Below, one piece after another: positions 37,834-47,125 of a stretch of 64,000 nt of DNA. The stretch is from Chlorogloeopsis sp. ULAP01. Its GTDB lineage: Bacteria > Cyanobacteriota > Cyanobacteriia > Cyanobacteriales > Nostocaceae. The stretch is taken from the NCBI RefSeq assembly GCF_030381805.1, contig NZ_JAUDRH010000004.1, positions 1 to 64,000 of the forward strand, in the 5' to 3' direction. Numbering within the stretch: the stretch's first letter is position 1; each line of letters starts with the position of its first letter. A model generated the notes under the pieces. That model was given only the letters and a program-made list of their open reading frames with translations. It did not search any database and was not told the origin of the DNA. The translations under genes and the position numbers were made by a program.

Positions 37834-40404
37834 CTCAGGAATATTTCCTTTCATCACTTGCTGTAGCATTCCTTCACGAGAAGCACCTAATACGACTACG
37901 TCATAACCTTCGCTTTTCACGAGATTAATCACGCCCTCGCTGACAGAATCGGCTTCAATTGGGGCAGCAATGACAGTACTAGATAATTTTCGACGACGAA
38001 CAAGCTGACGAATCGCCTCTTCTAAAACTCTCATGTCTGGTTCCAACTCCGATGGCTTAAACACCCGTGTCAGGCGAATTTTCGGATCTTGCCCTAATGT
38101 CACTAAAGCAGGAAGCAATTTAATTGCCATCCTAGCATTGGGGCCACCTGCCATCGGAACTAGCCAGCGATTGAATTGGGGAGGAGATGATGCTTGAGGA
38201 GAAATCTCTGTGTTTTTGTATCCTAATTTCACTAGTACAACTTCACAAGTGGCTTGGCGAATGACAGTATCTACTACATCCCCAAAAATACGACCGGGGG
38301 TAGAAGTACTACCCTTCCACCCCATGAGAATTAAATCAATGTGTCTTTCTGTGATTGTTTCTAAAATTGCTTGGGCGGCATCGTGGGCAACTCGAATTTG
38401 CGTATGTACAGGGATGTTCCACTTTTTGCCCAAAACTTCGGCGTTGCGCAGTAATCGGCGACTTTTTGCGGTTCTGACTGGTGTTTCACTCGGAGAGCTT
38501 TGACGCGAGACAAGAATGACTTGCAGACATTCAATTTCATAGTGGCGATCGCGGGCAATTGCTGCTGCCATTTGTATGAGTATTGCTGCTGTTTCTGGGT
38601 TGGCAACTGGCACTAATAATCGACCTCTGCCAGTACTAGGCGATCGCGTTTGGTATACTACATAAGATGGTTCCGGTTGTGGGCCGTGTTCTCGATGTTC
38701 ACAGTTGAGACTGTCTGCTTCGGCGCGAATAATATCGGCGCGGGTAATAATTCCAATTAGTCTTCGCCCTTCTACTACTGGCAAACGACTGATTTGATAG
38801 CGATCCAGTAAATACAGCACGTTACCCAAGTTATGCTTGGGTGTAACCGTCACTGGCTGTGGTGTCATGATGGCTCGCACAGGAGTAGATGAAGCCAAGT
38901 TGCGATCGCGAATCTTTAATAAATCGCTTTGAGTAATAATTCCGACTAATTTACCTTCCTCTACGATCGGAAAACCTCGGTGGTGGGAGCGAGAAAAAGC
39001 TTGCATAACTTCATCTAAAGACATCTCTGCATCCAAAGTTTCCACCCGTTGCTGCATTACATCTTGGGCTGTTAACTTTGTCAATATACCCTCAATCGGA
39101 ACTGGTTTTTCAATATTGATGCCATTGAACTGTAAAAGTCTGCTATACAAAGAGCCTGGCATCAGCTTGTCAGCAACTAGATAGGATGTCACAGAGCCAA
39201 TCATCAAAGGCAAGACTAAATTAAAATCTGTTGTCATCTCAAATACAATCACTATCGCTGTGATTGGCACTTTCGAGACAGCGCTAAAAAATGCTCCCAT
39301 CCCCGCCAAAGCATAAGTAGTAGTTGAGCCAAATCCAAATAATTGGACTTCAGCTACGCCGACAATATATCCCAAACAAGAACCCAAAATTAAGCTAGGG
39401 GCAAATAACCCTCCTGGCGCTCCAGAGCCAAACGCTATTAAGGTGAGAATAAACTGAGCGCAAAAAGCGAATGCTGCTAAGGAAGGATTAACACTTCCTG
39501 CAATTACAAACTCTCGTAAACCAGTGTTATCTCGGAACGAGCTAGGTAAAAATGCAACAATTATACCCGAAATAAATCCTGCTAAAGCAACCCTTAGTGG
39601 CAAGCTAATATGCAAGCTTCGATATAATTTTATACTCTCAATTATTCCCTTATTAAATAATGCCGCTAGTAACCCTGCTAAAATACCCAATACTAAGAAA
39701 AAAGGAATTTCTGGGATTGAAAAACTACTTAAGGATTTATTCAATTCCAGGTTTAGTAACAAACTACGTCCACCCAATAAGCGAGAGACAACACCGCCAA
39801 TAAACGAAGCGATGATTGCAGTACCTAGAGTCAAACCTGATAAATCTTGGAGTAACTCTTCGATCACAAATAATACCCCAGCGATCGGCGCGTTGAAAGC
39901 TGCTGCCAAACCTGCACCCGCACCTGCTGCAATCATCTGGCGTCGGTGATCAGGAGAGGTAGGAACCAAACGACTCATTCCCCCTGCTAAAGCTGCACCA
40001 ACTTGTACGGTGGGACCTTGTCTACCGAGGGTTATTCCTGAACCTAAGGCAATCGTAGCACTAAGTAATTTCACTACTGCCACTCGCCAAGAAAGTCTAA
40101 CTGGTAGGTTAGCAAGAGAGGCTTTGACATGGGGAATCCCACTGCCAGACGCTTCTGGTGCTAACCTTTCTACCAACAAACCTGCCAAAAACCCAAAGCA
40201 CAAACCAATTGTTGGTAGAACCAGCCATGCTGGAAAGATGTGGGAACTTTGAACTCGCCATGTTCCTACCCATCCTGAACCAAATTTTAAGAATACAGCA
40301 GAGAGGGCGGCGACTATACCAATGATGCAAGCTTCTGCGATCGCTAAACCTCTTCTCGGTTGCCAGACAGTGCGAACCCACTGAGTCAGCAAAGGGGGCG
40401 ACAT
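37774..40404 (-). CDS. ClC chloride channel/transporter with CBS and USP domains
   Basis: This 876-aa ClC protein moves chloride across the membrane. The membrane part (about 1-440) has GSGIPHVKASL, GRQGPTVQVGA and the GGLFAP anion-site motif. The position of the external gating glutamate (GREGP in most members) is glutamine here (Q129). Two CBS domains follow (about 460-580), then two universal-stress-protein-like domains (about 610-740 and 750-876). The internal glutamates of FVIEELLQ are retained. The C-terminal 20 codons are duplicated upstream of a toxin-antitoxin pair. The gene ends at 37774, convergent with vapC. Confidence 0.94.
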   Translation of the reverse strand: MSPPLLTQWVRTVWQPRRGLAIAEACIIGIVAALSAVFLKFGSGWVGTWRVQSSHIFPAWLVLPTIGLCFGFLAGLLVERLAPEASGSGIPHVKASLANLPVRLSWRVAVVKLLSATIALGSGITLGRQGPTVQVGAALAGGMSRLVPTSPDHRRQMIAAGAGAGLAAAFNAPIAGVLFVIEELLQDLSGLTLGTAIIASFIGGVVSRLLGGRSLLLNLELNKSLSSFSIPEIPFFLVLGILAGLLAALFNKGIIESIKLYRSLHISLPLRVALAGFISGIIVAFLPSSFRDNTGLREFVIAGSVNPSLAAFAFCAQFILTLIAFGSGAPGGLFAPSLILGSCLGYIVGVAEVQLFGFGSTTTYALAGMGAFFSAVSKVPITAIVIVFEMTTDFNLVLPLMIGSVTSYLVADKLMPGSLYSRLLQFNGINIEKPVPIEGILTKLTAQDVMQQRVETLDAEMSLDEVMQAFSRSHHRGFPIVEEGKLVGIITQSDLLKIRDRNLASSTPVRAIMTPQPVTVTPKHNLGNVLYLLDRYQISRLPVVEGRRLIGIITRADIIRAEADSLNCEHREHGPQPEPSYVVYQTRSPSTGRGRLLVPVANPETAAILIQMAAAIARDRHYEIECLQVILVSRQSSPSETPVRTAKSRRLLRNAEVLGKKWNIPVHTQIRVAHDAAQAILETITERHIDLILMGWKGSTSTPGRIFGDVVDTVIRQATCEVVLVKLGYKNTEISPQASSPPQFNRWLVPMAGGPNARMAIKLLPALVTLGQDPKIRLTRVFKPSELEPDMRVLEEAIRQLVRRRKLSSTVIAAPIEADSVSEGVINLVKSEGYDVVVLGASREGMLQQVMKGNIPEAIASGVDSTVILVRGAINN

Positions 40405-40487
40405 AAAAAGTTAAAAGTTAAAAGTCAAAAGTCAAAAATATTTTTCTATTAGAAATTTTTTGTTTCTACAAAAGTCTCTGATAACTG
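40405..40487. repeat. AAAAGTTAAAAGTC short tandem repeat
   Basis: This is a run of AAAAGTT/AAAAGTC heptamers in the gap upstream of clc. It is non-coding. Confidence 0.65.
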
Positions 40488-41198
40488 TTAACAAATCAAG
40501 CGCAGCATCTGATTGCTACCCTTTTGAAATTCCCAGTTAACTTTAACAATTTCGGTAGTAATTTCTATGGCTTTCAAGTCAGAAAGTAATTTATCTAAGT
40601 ATGGATAAGCTTCGGCATTTTTACCTTGTAGGGGATAAATTCTCACTTCTTTTGAACAAACCCGATACAATTCCAAAATAGAATTTAAATGAAAATTGTA
40701 ATCAAACTCATCACTATAAAGAAATAAAAAATGACCACTCAGAACTAAATCAAAGCTTTGATTGGCAAAAGGTAATTTGGGCAATTCTGCTTTGATATAA
40801 CGTCCTGCTCTTTTTCCAATTGTATAATCTTGAGCAAAGTGTTGAAAGGCAAGCTTTCTATATTTTTTAAATCCCTCTAGCCCTCCATAAAATTCCCAAT
40901 TGTAAAATTGTGGAACCAGAGTGACTCGCTCGACAACGTGTTCAAAATCTGCTTTTCCCTTATCAAACAAAATAGTTTCATCAAGATTAAATAACAAATC
41001 GCAGGCTACAGCATGAATACCCATCTTGTTAGCTTCTGCGACAAAAGAAGCTGTACCAGATGGACAATCCAATATTTTGCAATCTTCCCATTGAGATAAG
41101 TCAAGGTCAAAAAATTTGACATATTCTGATAAAGTACGTCCAAAAAAAACTACTCTATCAAGCTGAATGCCATCTTGGCTATGACTTGAAACTTCCAT
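40488..41198 (-). CDS. Class I SAM-dependent methyltransferase
   Basis: This 236-aa soluble protein has a Rossmann-type methyltransferase core. Motif I is unusual, ILDCPSGTASFVAEAN, where many have LDxGxGxG. The acidic strand end VACDLLF follows, and SFDLVLSGHFLFLY is the motif IV region. Proteins of this pattern occur in many bacteria without a known substrate. It is on the minus strand, upstream of clc and downstream of the TldE gene, with no evident operon logic. Confidence 0.8.
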   Translation of the reverse strand: MEVSSHSQDGIQLDRVVFFGRTLSEYVKFFDLDLSQWEDCKILDCPSGTASFVAEANKMGIHAVACDLLFNLDETILFDKGKADFEHVVERVTLVPQFYNWEFYGGLEGFKKYRKLAFQHFAQDYTIGKRAGRYIKAELPKLPFANQSFDLVLSGHFLFLYSDEFDYNFHLNSILELYRVCSKEVRIYPLQGKNAEAYPYLDKLLSDLKAIEITTEIVKVNWEFQKGSNQMLRLIC

Positions 41199-41228
41199 AA
41201 TTGAGGAAAAATTTTAATTGCTAATTAT

Positions 41229-42542
41229 TTAATTGTTTTTGCCTGTGGTGGAAAGTCCTTCCACAATTAAAGACGGGGTATAACAAGAGCCGTTCCAATC
41301 AGCATCGCCACCCAATTGAACCAATTGTTTGAGAGCCGTATAGACATTACCCGCCACCATTGTATCCTTTACACGCCCAATTACCTGACCATTTTTGACG
41401 CGGTATCCTAGATCAACGTTAATAGAAAAGTCACCAGAAATACCACTGCCACCGCCTAGCATTTGATCCACAATCAAGCCATCGTCTAATTGTTGAATCA
41501 ATTCTTGTAGCGTTCCCGAACCGGGTTGAATCAAGAAATTAAATAAACCAGGGGTAGGATAGCTACCTAAACCAGGACGAAAACCATTGCCTGTGGAGGG
41601 AATGTTAAGCTGCTTGCCGGTAGTGCGATCGCTGTAAAAATTTTGCAAGACTCCGTTTTCAATAAACACTAAAGACTGAGTCGGGGTGCCTTCATCATCA
41701 AAAGGGCAACTGTAAGGCCCTGCTTCAGGATCTTGATATAGAGTTAGGGAGGGGGAAACTACTTGTTTGCCAATGCGTTCTGCCCAAGGAGATGCCGTTT
41801 CTAAAACTCGCTTACCATTCAATGCAGCTTGGACAGTTCCCCAAAGCATATCAGCCGCTTTAGAAGTAAACAATACACTCGAACGACCGCTCTTGAAAGA
41901 AACGTTCTCTTTTGCCCAAGACAAACGTTGTAAAATTTGAGCAGCAAGTTTGTTGGGTTGGAGATTGCCACGTTCGGTTTCGCCGTCGGAAACATTCAAA
42001 AAGTCATCACCTCGTACCCATTCTGCGGAGATATAGCAACTAAGGGTAGTGTCAGTGTAGTAACAATCTAAACCTTCGCTATTGACGAGTCTGGTGTTTT
42101 CAACATCACATTCCCAGTCACCGTTACAAAGAACTTCTGGGTAAACATCACGGATGAGAGCGATTGTTTCTTTGCCCCACTCTACTAACTTCTCTACTGG
42201 TACCTCTGCCCCTAAGTCTGGATAGGCAGGCTGAAAGTTACTGCCAAGTTCCACATCTTCTGGTTGATTCAATTGGCTTAAAGCTAAGGCGCGTTCCACA
42301 ATCGCCTGCGGTTCCACATTACCATAAGCCACTGCTAGCCCTGGACGTCCGTTACACCATAGTCGCAACGCCGTACCTTCAGACTGATTGGTTTCTAGCT
42401 GTTTGAGGCGATTTGCTTCAAAAAATACCGGTCGAGAGAGCGATCGCGACTGATACACCTCAGCAACTTCTGCACCAGATTGTAAGGCAAGTTCCAGTAA
42501 CTGTTCTGCCAGTGTATCCTTTGGTAACTTTTTAGACACCAT
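41229..42542 (-). CDS. TldE/PmbA family metalloprotease-like protein
   Basis: The 437-aa protein belongs to the TldD/PmbA family. Characterised members form heterodimers that mature or degrade peptides, and TldE/PmbA lacks the zinc site of its partner. Clear family sequence includes VFFEANRLKQLETNQSEGTALRL, GTPTQSLVFIENGVLQNFYSD and QMLGGGSGISGDFSINVDLGY. I see no HExxxH motif, which points to the E-type subunit. No tldD lies within the window. The start MVSKKLPKDTLAEQ has ATG at 42542. The neighbouring Tab2 gene is 79 bases upstream in the same direction. Confidence 0.9.
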   Translation of the reverse strand: MVSKKLPKDTLAEQLLELALQSGAEVAEVYQSRSLSRPVFFEANRLKQLETNQSEGTALRLWCNGRPGLAVAYGNVEPQAIVERALALSQLNQPEDVELGSNFQPAYPDLGAEVPVEKLVEWGKETIALIRDVYPEVLCNGDWECDVENTRLVNSEGLDCYYTDTTLSCYISAEWVRGDDFLNVSDGETERGNLQPNKLAAQILQRLSWAKENVSFKSGRSSVLFTSKAADMLWGTVQAALNGKRVLETASPWAERIGKQVVSPSLTLYQDPEAGPYSCPFDDEGTPTQSLVFIENGVLQNFYSDRTTGKQLNIPSTGNGFRPGLGSYPTPGLFNFLIQPGSGTLQELIQQLDDGLIVDQMLGGGSGISGDFSINVDLGYRVKNGQVIGRVKDTMVAGNVYTALKQLVQLGGDADWNGSCYTPSLIVEGLSTTGKNN

Positions 42543-42621
42543 GTTTTTTATTGTTAATTGCTAATAGCTAATGGCTAATTGCAACATGCATGAATAGCCA
42601 TTAGCTAATCCCCAATTAACT

Positions 42622-43488
42622 TTATGACAGATTGATCTCACATAACAGCCAAAACCCTGCAAAAGATTCTGCTTGGGGATTGGATTGCACTCCAAGAAAA
42701 TGCGCGCCGTTAGCTTTTTGCTTGGCTTGTTCAAACTCTTGGGCTTGGGTAAGCATTTGGGGGTTTTTGATATTTGCTAAGATCCAGCTTTCAGTCGCCC
42801 CTGTTTCTAAAAGTAACCTTCCTCCCTGCGGACTGCGATCAAATTTCAACCACGCCAAATCCAAGCCAGACATCCAGGCAGCCACAGGTAATGCTCTGGG
42901 TGAGAAAATCAAAACACCAGGAATGGGAGTTTGGGGAGAAATATTTACCAACTCTAGGGGAAATCCTTCAGCAAAGCTGATATCCCACTCCGACATATCC
43001 GTAAATTCCGAGGCTTGTAAAGTCACAAATCCTAGCTGTTGCCCTTCCAATGCATCGGGTAGACGTTGGGCTAAAGGGGCTTCCAAACGCACCGAAGGAT
43101 TAGCTCCCCCTTGATATCCTTCTTGTTGAGGATAAACTTCTTCCATCCGTTGTTGCAGCCATTGGTTGAGCACCAAAGTCCGACGACTTGGTTGTGCCGG
43201 AACACCAATATCCTGGCAGGCTTTAGTAATCATATTGTTCATTTGCCGCCGGAAAAAGCGAACTCTAATTGGTGCTTCTCCTTTTTTGTCAATTGCCTCT
43301 TGCAGTGCCGTCCGCAACCATGCCGAATTTACCTGGGTACTAGGACAATATTTAGCATAGCGAAACAAAGAATCTACATTTGTACGGGTATCCAAAGGAG
43401 TTTCGCACACTAAGACTTCCCAAACTTTTTTCTGATTTTCGTCCAGAATTGGACGGGAGTAAAAATCGAGTTCCCAGATACTGCCCAT
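42622..43488 (-). CDS. Tab2/Atab2 family RNA-binding protein
   Basis: Tab2-type proteins are known in algae and plants, where they bind the psaB mRNA leader and support photosystem I synthesis. The 288-aa protein opens with GSIWELDFYSRPILDENQKKVWE and has RFFRRQMNNMITKACQDIG, both characteristic, and ends GFWLLCEINLS. It is soluble, with no signal. A role in photosystem translation is inferred from the family. It lies upstream of the TldE-like gene with a 79-base gap, so the two may share a transcript. Confidence 0.92.
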   Translation of the reverse strand: MGSIWELDFYSRPILDENQKKVWEVLVCETPLDTRTNVDSLFRYAKYCPSTQVNSAWLRTALQEAIDKKGEAPIRVRFFRRQMNNMITKACQDIGVPAQPSRRTLVLNQWLQQRMEEVYPQQEGYQGGANPSVRLEAPLAQRLPDALEGQQLGFVTLQASEFTDMSEWDISFAEGFPLELVNISPQTPIPGVLIFSPRALPVAAWMSGLDLAWLKFDRSPQGGRLLLETGATESWILANIKNPQMLTQAQEFEQAKQKANGAHFLGVQSNPQAESFAGFWLLCEINLS

Positions 43489-43770
43489 GTTATGCCGTTA
43501 AAATTTGGCTAGATTTTATTTTTTATATTTTCAGTATAATAATTTCAGTTTTTGTTACAAATATTGAAGCTAGTGTTACTAAACTTCAAAATATAGTCAC
43601 TAAAGCTCAAACTATCGTAATTACAATTCAGTTCATATTACAAATTTTAAAGCTTTTATTGCCAAATTTTAAGCTTCCGTTCCCGAATAACTGAAGCATT
43701 GTTCTAGCAACAATAAAGCATCCTCAAGGCTTTACAATAAAGGATTGGCAATATATTTTTAATAAATAAA
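43489..43770. other. Divergent gap between Tab2 and LPOR genes
   Basis: This AT-rich region of 282 bp lies between divergently transcribed genes. It has ACAAATT/ACTAAA-like quasi-repeats but no credible gene. Both promoters are expected here. Confidence 0.4.
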
Positions 43771-44733
43771 ATGGAACAAAATCGTAAGTCAACGGTTGTA
43801 ATTACCGGCGCATCCTCAGGGGTTGGTTTGTATGCTGCAAAAGCACTTGCAAAAAGAGGATGGCACGTAGTAATGGCCTGTCGGCATTTAGAAAAGGCTG
43901 AAAAAGCTGCACAATCTGTAGGAATGCCCCAGGACAGCTACAGTATAATGCATATCGACTTAGGCTCTTTGGAAAGTGTTCGACAGTTTGTGAATAACTT
44001 CAGGGCAAGCGGCAAGTCATTGGATGCTTTGGTGTGTAACGCCGCCATTTATATGCCTTTAATCAAAGAGCCGTTGCGAAGCCCAGAAGGCTACGAGTTG
44101 ACTGTTACCACCAATCACCTTGGTCATTTTCTCTTATGTAACCTGATGCTTGAGGATCTTAAGAATTCCAATGCCAGCGATCGCCGACTTGTGATTTTGG
44201 GAACTGTAACGCACAACCCAGATGAATTGGGTGGAAAAATTCCCCCACGCCCAGATTTAGGAAATTTAGATGGCTTTGCAGCAGGATTTAAGGAGCCAAT
44301 TTCCATGATTGATGGCAAGAAGTTTGAACCTGTCAAAGCATACAAGGATAGTAAAGTTTGCAATGTACTGACGATGCGGGAATTGCATCGACGCTATCAC
44401 GAGTCAACTGGTATTGTCTTTAGTTCTCTCTATCCGGGATGTGTTGCAGAAACACCCCTATTTAGAAACCACTATCCTCTGTTTCAAAAACTTTTCCCGT
44501 TGTTTCAGAAGTATATTACTGGGGGATACGTATCTCAGGAATTAGCTGGTGAGAGAGTAGCAGCAGTAGTTGCCGCTCCTGAGTACAAGCAATCTGGTGT
44601 TTATTGGAGCTGGGGAAATCGCCAGAAGAAAGACGGCAAATCCTTTGTTCAAAGAGTTTCCCCCCAAGCCCGTGATGACGAAAGAGCAGAGCGAATGTGG
44701 GAGTTAAGCAACAAATTGGTGGGGCTAGCGTAA
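43771..44733 (+). CDS. por: Light-dependent protochlorophyllide oxidoreductase
   Basis: LPOR reduces protochlorophyllide to chlorophyllide using NADPH and light, in chlorophyll synthesis. The 320-aa short-chain dehydrogenase fold has the nucleotide motif VVITGASSGVGLYAA, the NAA motif VCNAAIY, TNHLGHFLL, and the catalytic pair in YKDSKVCN. The LPOR-specific inserts (PPRPDLGNLDGFAAGF) and the C-terminal end VQRVSPQARDDERAERMWELS set it apart from general dehydrogenases. Start ATG 43771 gives the normal N-terminus. The gene stands alone. Confidence 0.96.
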   Translation: MEQNRKSTVVITGASSGVGLYAAKALAKRGWHVVMACRHLEKAEKAAQSVGMPQDSYSIMHIDLGSLESVRQFVNNFRASGKSLDALVCNAAIYMPLIKEPLRSPEGYELTVTTNHLGHFLLCNLMLEDLKNSNASDRRLVILGTVTHNPDELGGKIPPRPDLGNLDGFAAGFKEPISMIDGKKFEPVKAYKDSKVCNVLTMRELHRRYHESTGIVFSSLYPGCVAETPLFRNHYPLFQKLFPLFQKYITGGYVSQELAGERVAAVVAAPEYKQSGVYWSWGNRQKKDGKSFVQRVSPQARDDERAERMWELSNKLVGLA

Positions 44734-44912
44734 CCTTTTTAAATGCGATCGCCCTTTGAACTGCTGCTTTAGAGTACTCCCATAGTTAAAGATTGGGAAA
44801 CTTCTTTAACCCCTCCAACCTCACGCCACTTTGTACTCTGCACTGAAGCCGAAGAAGGCGTGTCTACAAGTCGGGAAACCCTTCCTGGGCAAGTGGCGTG
44901 AAATATTCTATC
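44734..44912. repeat. Inverted CACGCCACTT/AAGTGGCGTG in the por-TPR gap
   Basis: A 10-bp arm near 44823 and its complement near 44892-44901 enclose GC-rich sequence with GTCTACAAGTCGGGAAACCC, similar to the 21.5-kb repeats. It lies between convergent genes and could fold into a terminator. Confidence 0.55.
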
Positions 44913-45752
44913 CTATTGCTGCTGAAAATCTCTGATATTGTTCATTACCTGTTGATACAACTGATCGTTATTTTGTTGTTGAAAGATATTTGCAGCTCGC
45001 TGTAAGTCAGCAATGGCTCCTTGTTTATCTCCCAGGTTAGCACGGGCATTGCCTCGATTATTGTAAGCGGCGGCAAATCTAGGAGCAAGGCGAATCGCTT
45101 GGTCATAATCAGCTATTGCTCCTTGTTGATTACCGATGGCAGCGCGGGCATTTCCCCGATTATTATAGGCAGCAGCATACTGGGGATTGAAGCGAATCGC
45201 TTGATCGTAATCGGAAATTGCCCCGTTTCTATCTCCTGTTGCAGCGCGAGCATTGCCCCGATTGTTGTAGGCTTCGGCATAGGTAGTAGCTAGACGAATG
45301 GCTTGATTGTAATCTTCAATTGCTCCGTTGATATCTCCTAGTGCAGCACGGGCGTTGCCACGATTATTAAAAAATTCGGCATTGTTGGCATTGAGGCGAA
45401 TCGCTTGGCTGTAGTCTGAGATTGCTTGCTGCTTGTCTCCAATATCAAAGTGAACAAGTCCGCGACTATTGTAGGCTGGAGCATAATCTGGATTCAGGTT
45501 AATTGATCTGGTAAAAGCAGCGATCGCGCCTTGAGAGTCGCCCTGGATATGCTTATACTGTCCTTGGATGTAAAAGTCCGCTGCTTTTGATGGTTTTGAT
45601 ACTGGACGCCTGGGAGGACTAACTCCAATTTCTGTTACTAATACATCATTGTTTTTAGTACAGGAAACCGTTGTGATCGCAATAAATGCAGTTAGCGCAG
45701 TTATACTGACTGCCATTGTTGTAAATTTTTGCTCCCATAAACGCAGTTTCAT
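44913..45752 (-). CDS. TPR-repeat lipoprotein
   Basis: This 279-aa exported protein has a signal sequence followed by a lipobox-like TVSC at about residue 31. Six or seven tetratricopeptide repeats follow, each with AYNNRGNARAA.GD..GAI.DYDQAIR. The repeats are highly alike, so the array expanded by duplication. TPR lipoproteins usually scaffold protein complexes at a membrane. The binding partner is not readable. It ends in a glutamine-rich tail (NNIRDFQQQ). Confidence 0.87.
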   Translation of the reverse strand: MKLRLWEQKFTTMAVSITALTAFIAITTVSCTKNNDVLVTEIGVSPPRRPVSKPSKAADFYIQGQYKHIQGDSQGAIAAFTRSINLNPDYAPAYNSRGLVHFDIGDKQQAISDYSQAIRLNANNAEFFNNRGNARAALGDINGAIEDYNQAIRLATTYAEAYNNRGNARAATGDRNGAISDYDQAIRFNPQYAAAYNNRGNARAAIGNQQGAIADYDQAIRLAPRFAAAYNNRGNARANLGDKQGAIADLQRAANIFQQQNNDQLYQQVMNNIRDFQQQ

Positions 45753-45872
45753 AAATTACAGTCAACAAATATTTTGTCCTGCTATATTGGAATAATTTTT
45801 CCAACATTTTGTCATCTTTTATTTAAAGACTGCATTTAAAATATCTAAAATATTTTTAATTTGGGGCAAAAT

Positions 45873-46793
45873 TTACTTATCTTCAACGTCACTTTCAGAA
45901 GTTTTCATAGTTAAACGCCAAGCAGTAATTTTCTCTACATCTGCTGACAATTGTTCAAGGTTTTGTCCTAAGTCTTTTTGCAATTTCTGAGTCAGTGTGA
46001 TCGGAAAATCTAATACAATACCTTCTGTTTGTACTAGCCTAGCTAACTCTACAAATGATACTTTGACAGTTGTTCGATCGTAACTCGTTAGTTTAAAGTC
46101 CGAAGTTTCTGATAAATTTTGAGCTTGCATCGCCTGCTTAATTCTTTGTTGCAAATGCTCAAACTCTGAATTCAACAGCTTCCATTGCTGCTCAATCTCC
46201 TGGTATCTTGCTGCAAGTGCAATCAAGTCTTCAGTTGCAGGATTAGGATTACTTTGTTTAGTTAGTTCTAGCAAACGCATATGCACCTGAGCTAGATAAA
46301 TGCAGTCTAGATAAGCATATTCAATTTGTTCTTCAGTGAGAGGACGTTGTCCCCAATCGCTACTTTGTTCTTGTTTGTCGATATACCGAAAGTTACATAG
46401 TGTTGAGGCAAGAGTTTTAAGTTGGTAGTCTGATAATGGCAATATATAGTAAGGTATTTTTTTTGCCATTTCTAAAGTACAAGTAATATTTTTTGCTTTT
46501 TTATTACCCAGAAATTTTAAATCATAGCTAGCGTTATGAAATACCTTTTCAATCGCAGGGTTAAGCATGATTTGGTCAATAAAGTCAATCACAACATCAG
46601 GTTGTTTAAGCACATCTAAAACATGAATGCGATCGCCAGTCATATCTTTGGGATCGTCTAACACCTGAATCAGTGACAGTCTGGGATTGCGACTGTTATA
46701 ATCGGCGACTTCTGTATCTATCCATAAAGTTGAGGTGTTGGTATATTCAAAAATTAGAGAACGGATTGCATTTGCTGATGTCAGGTAAGGCAT
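45873..46793 (-). CDS. RNase D-like 3'-5' exonuclease
   Basis: This 306-aa nuclease belongs to the DEDDy group and trims RNA 3' ends. The Exo I acidic pair is in LWIDTEVADYN, Exo II is in VFHNASYDLKFL, and Exo III is YAYLDCIYLAQVH with the catalytic tyrosine. The nuclease core covers about 1-200. The C-terminal helices (about 205-290) have no obvious HRDC match. The N-terminus PYLTSANAIRSLIFEY is typical of cyanobacterial RNase D proteins. A 20-bp perfect palindrome lies 45 bases upstream of the start. Confidence 0.9.
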   Translation of the reverse strand: MPYLTSANAIRSLIFEYTNTSTLWIDTEVADYNSRNPRLSLIQVLDDPKDMTGDRIHVLDVLKQPDVVIDFIDQIMLNPAIEKVFHNASYDLKFLGNKKAKNITCTLEMAKKIPYYILPLSDYQLKTLASTLCNFRYIDKQEQSSDWGQRPLTEEQIEYAYLDCIYLAQVHMRLLELTKQSNPNPATEDLIALAARYQEIEQQWKLLNSEFEHLQQRIKQAMQAQNLSETSDFKLTSYDRTTVKVSFVELARLVQTEGIVLDFPITLTQKLQKDLGQNLEQLSADVEKITAWRLTMKTSESDVEDK

Positions 46794-46837
46794 AAGAGCA
46801 GGTTGTTAGTAGGTAGTAGATAGTAGTTAGTAGGTAG

Positions 46838-46857
46838 AGACTCGATATATCGAGTCT
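46838..46857. promoter_or_regulatory. 20-bp perfect palindrome upstream of the RNase D gene
   Basis: AGACTCGATA is followed directly by its complement TATCGAGTCT. It sits 45 bases upstream of the start at 46793, within range of an operator. A protein that binds it is not known, and it could instead be part of a dispersed repeat. Confidence 0.45.
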
Positions 46858-47021
46858 GGACAAGGATTTTGGCACTAGGCATTATTTTCATCCATTAATC
46901 AGCAATGCCATTTATCTTCTAAACCCATCCGTACAGTAGTTAATTTTTACTTGTTAACCACTTCTACTATTCATTACCTACTATCTATAGGACTCATATT
47001 TTATTTTTGAAATACGCATAG

Positions 47022-47092
47022 GGTGTGTTAGCGAAGCGTAACACACCAAGCTTTAGAAGGTGCCTGCGGAAAGAGTCCGTAACGCACCCTAC
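47022..47092. repeat. Dispersed palindromic repeat (GGTGTGTTA...TAACACACC)
   Basis: A perfect 9-bp stem at 47022-47030 and 47039-47047 is followed by a TAACGCACCC half near 47081-47092. The gap 46794-47125 (332 bp) holds also GTAGTAG short repeats and no gene. Confidence 0.7.
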
Positions 47093-47125
47093 ATATACTA
47101 CTATCTCTCAACTACCCACCATCTA

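Noticed and set aside
39524..39949. 141-codon plus-strand frame opposite the ClC membrane domain
   Set aside because: It is antisense to conserved ClC motifs, and the composition mirrors the hydrophobic helices on the other strand.
43489..43694. Coding potential in the Tab2-LPOR gap (TNIEASVTKLQNIVTKAQ pattern)
   Set aside because: The frame begins inside the Tab2 gene on the opposite strand. The pattern reflects AT-rich quasi-repeats and no start or ribosome site supports it.
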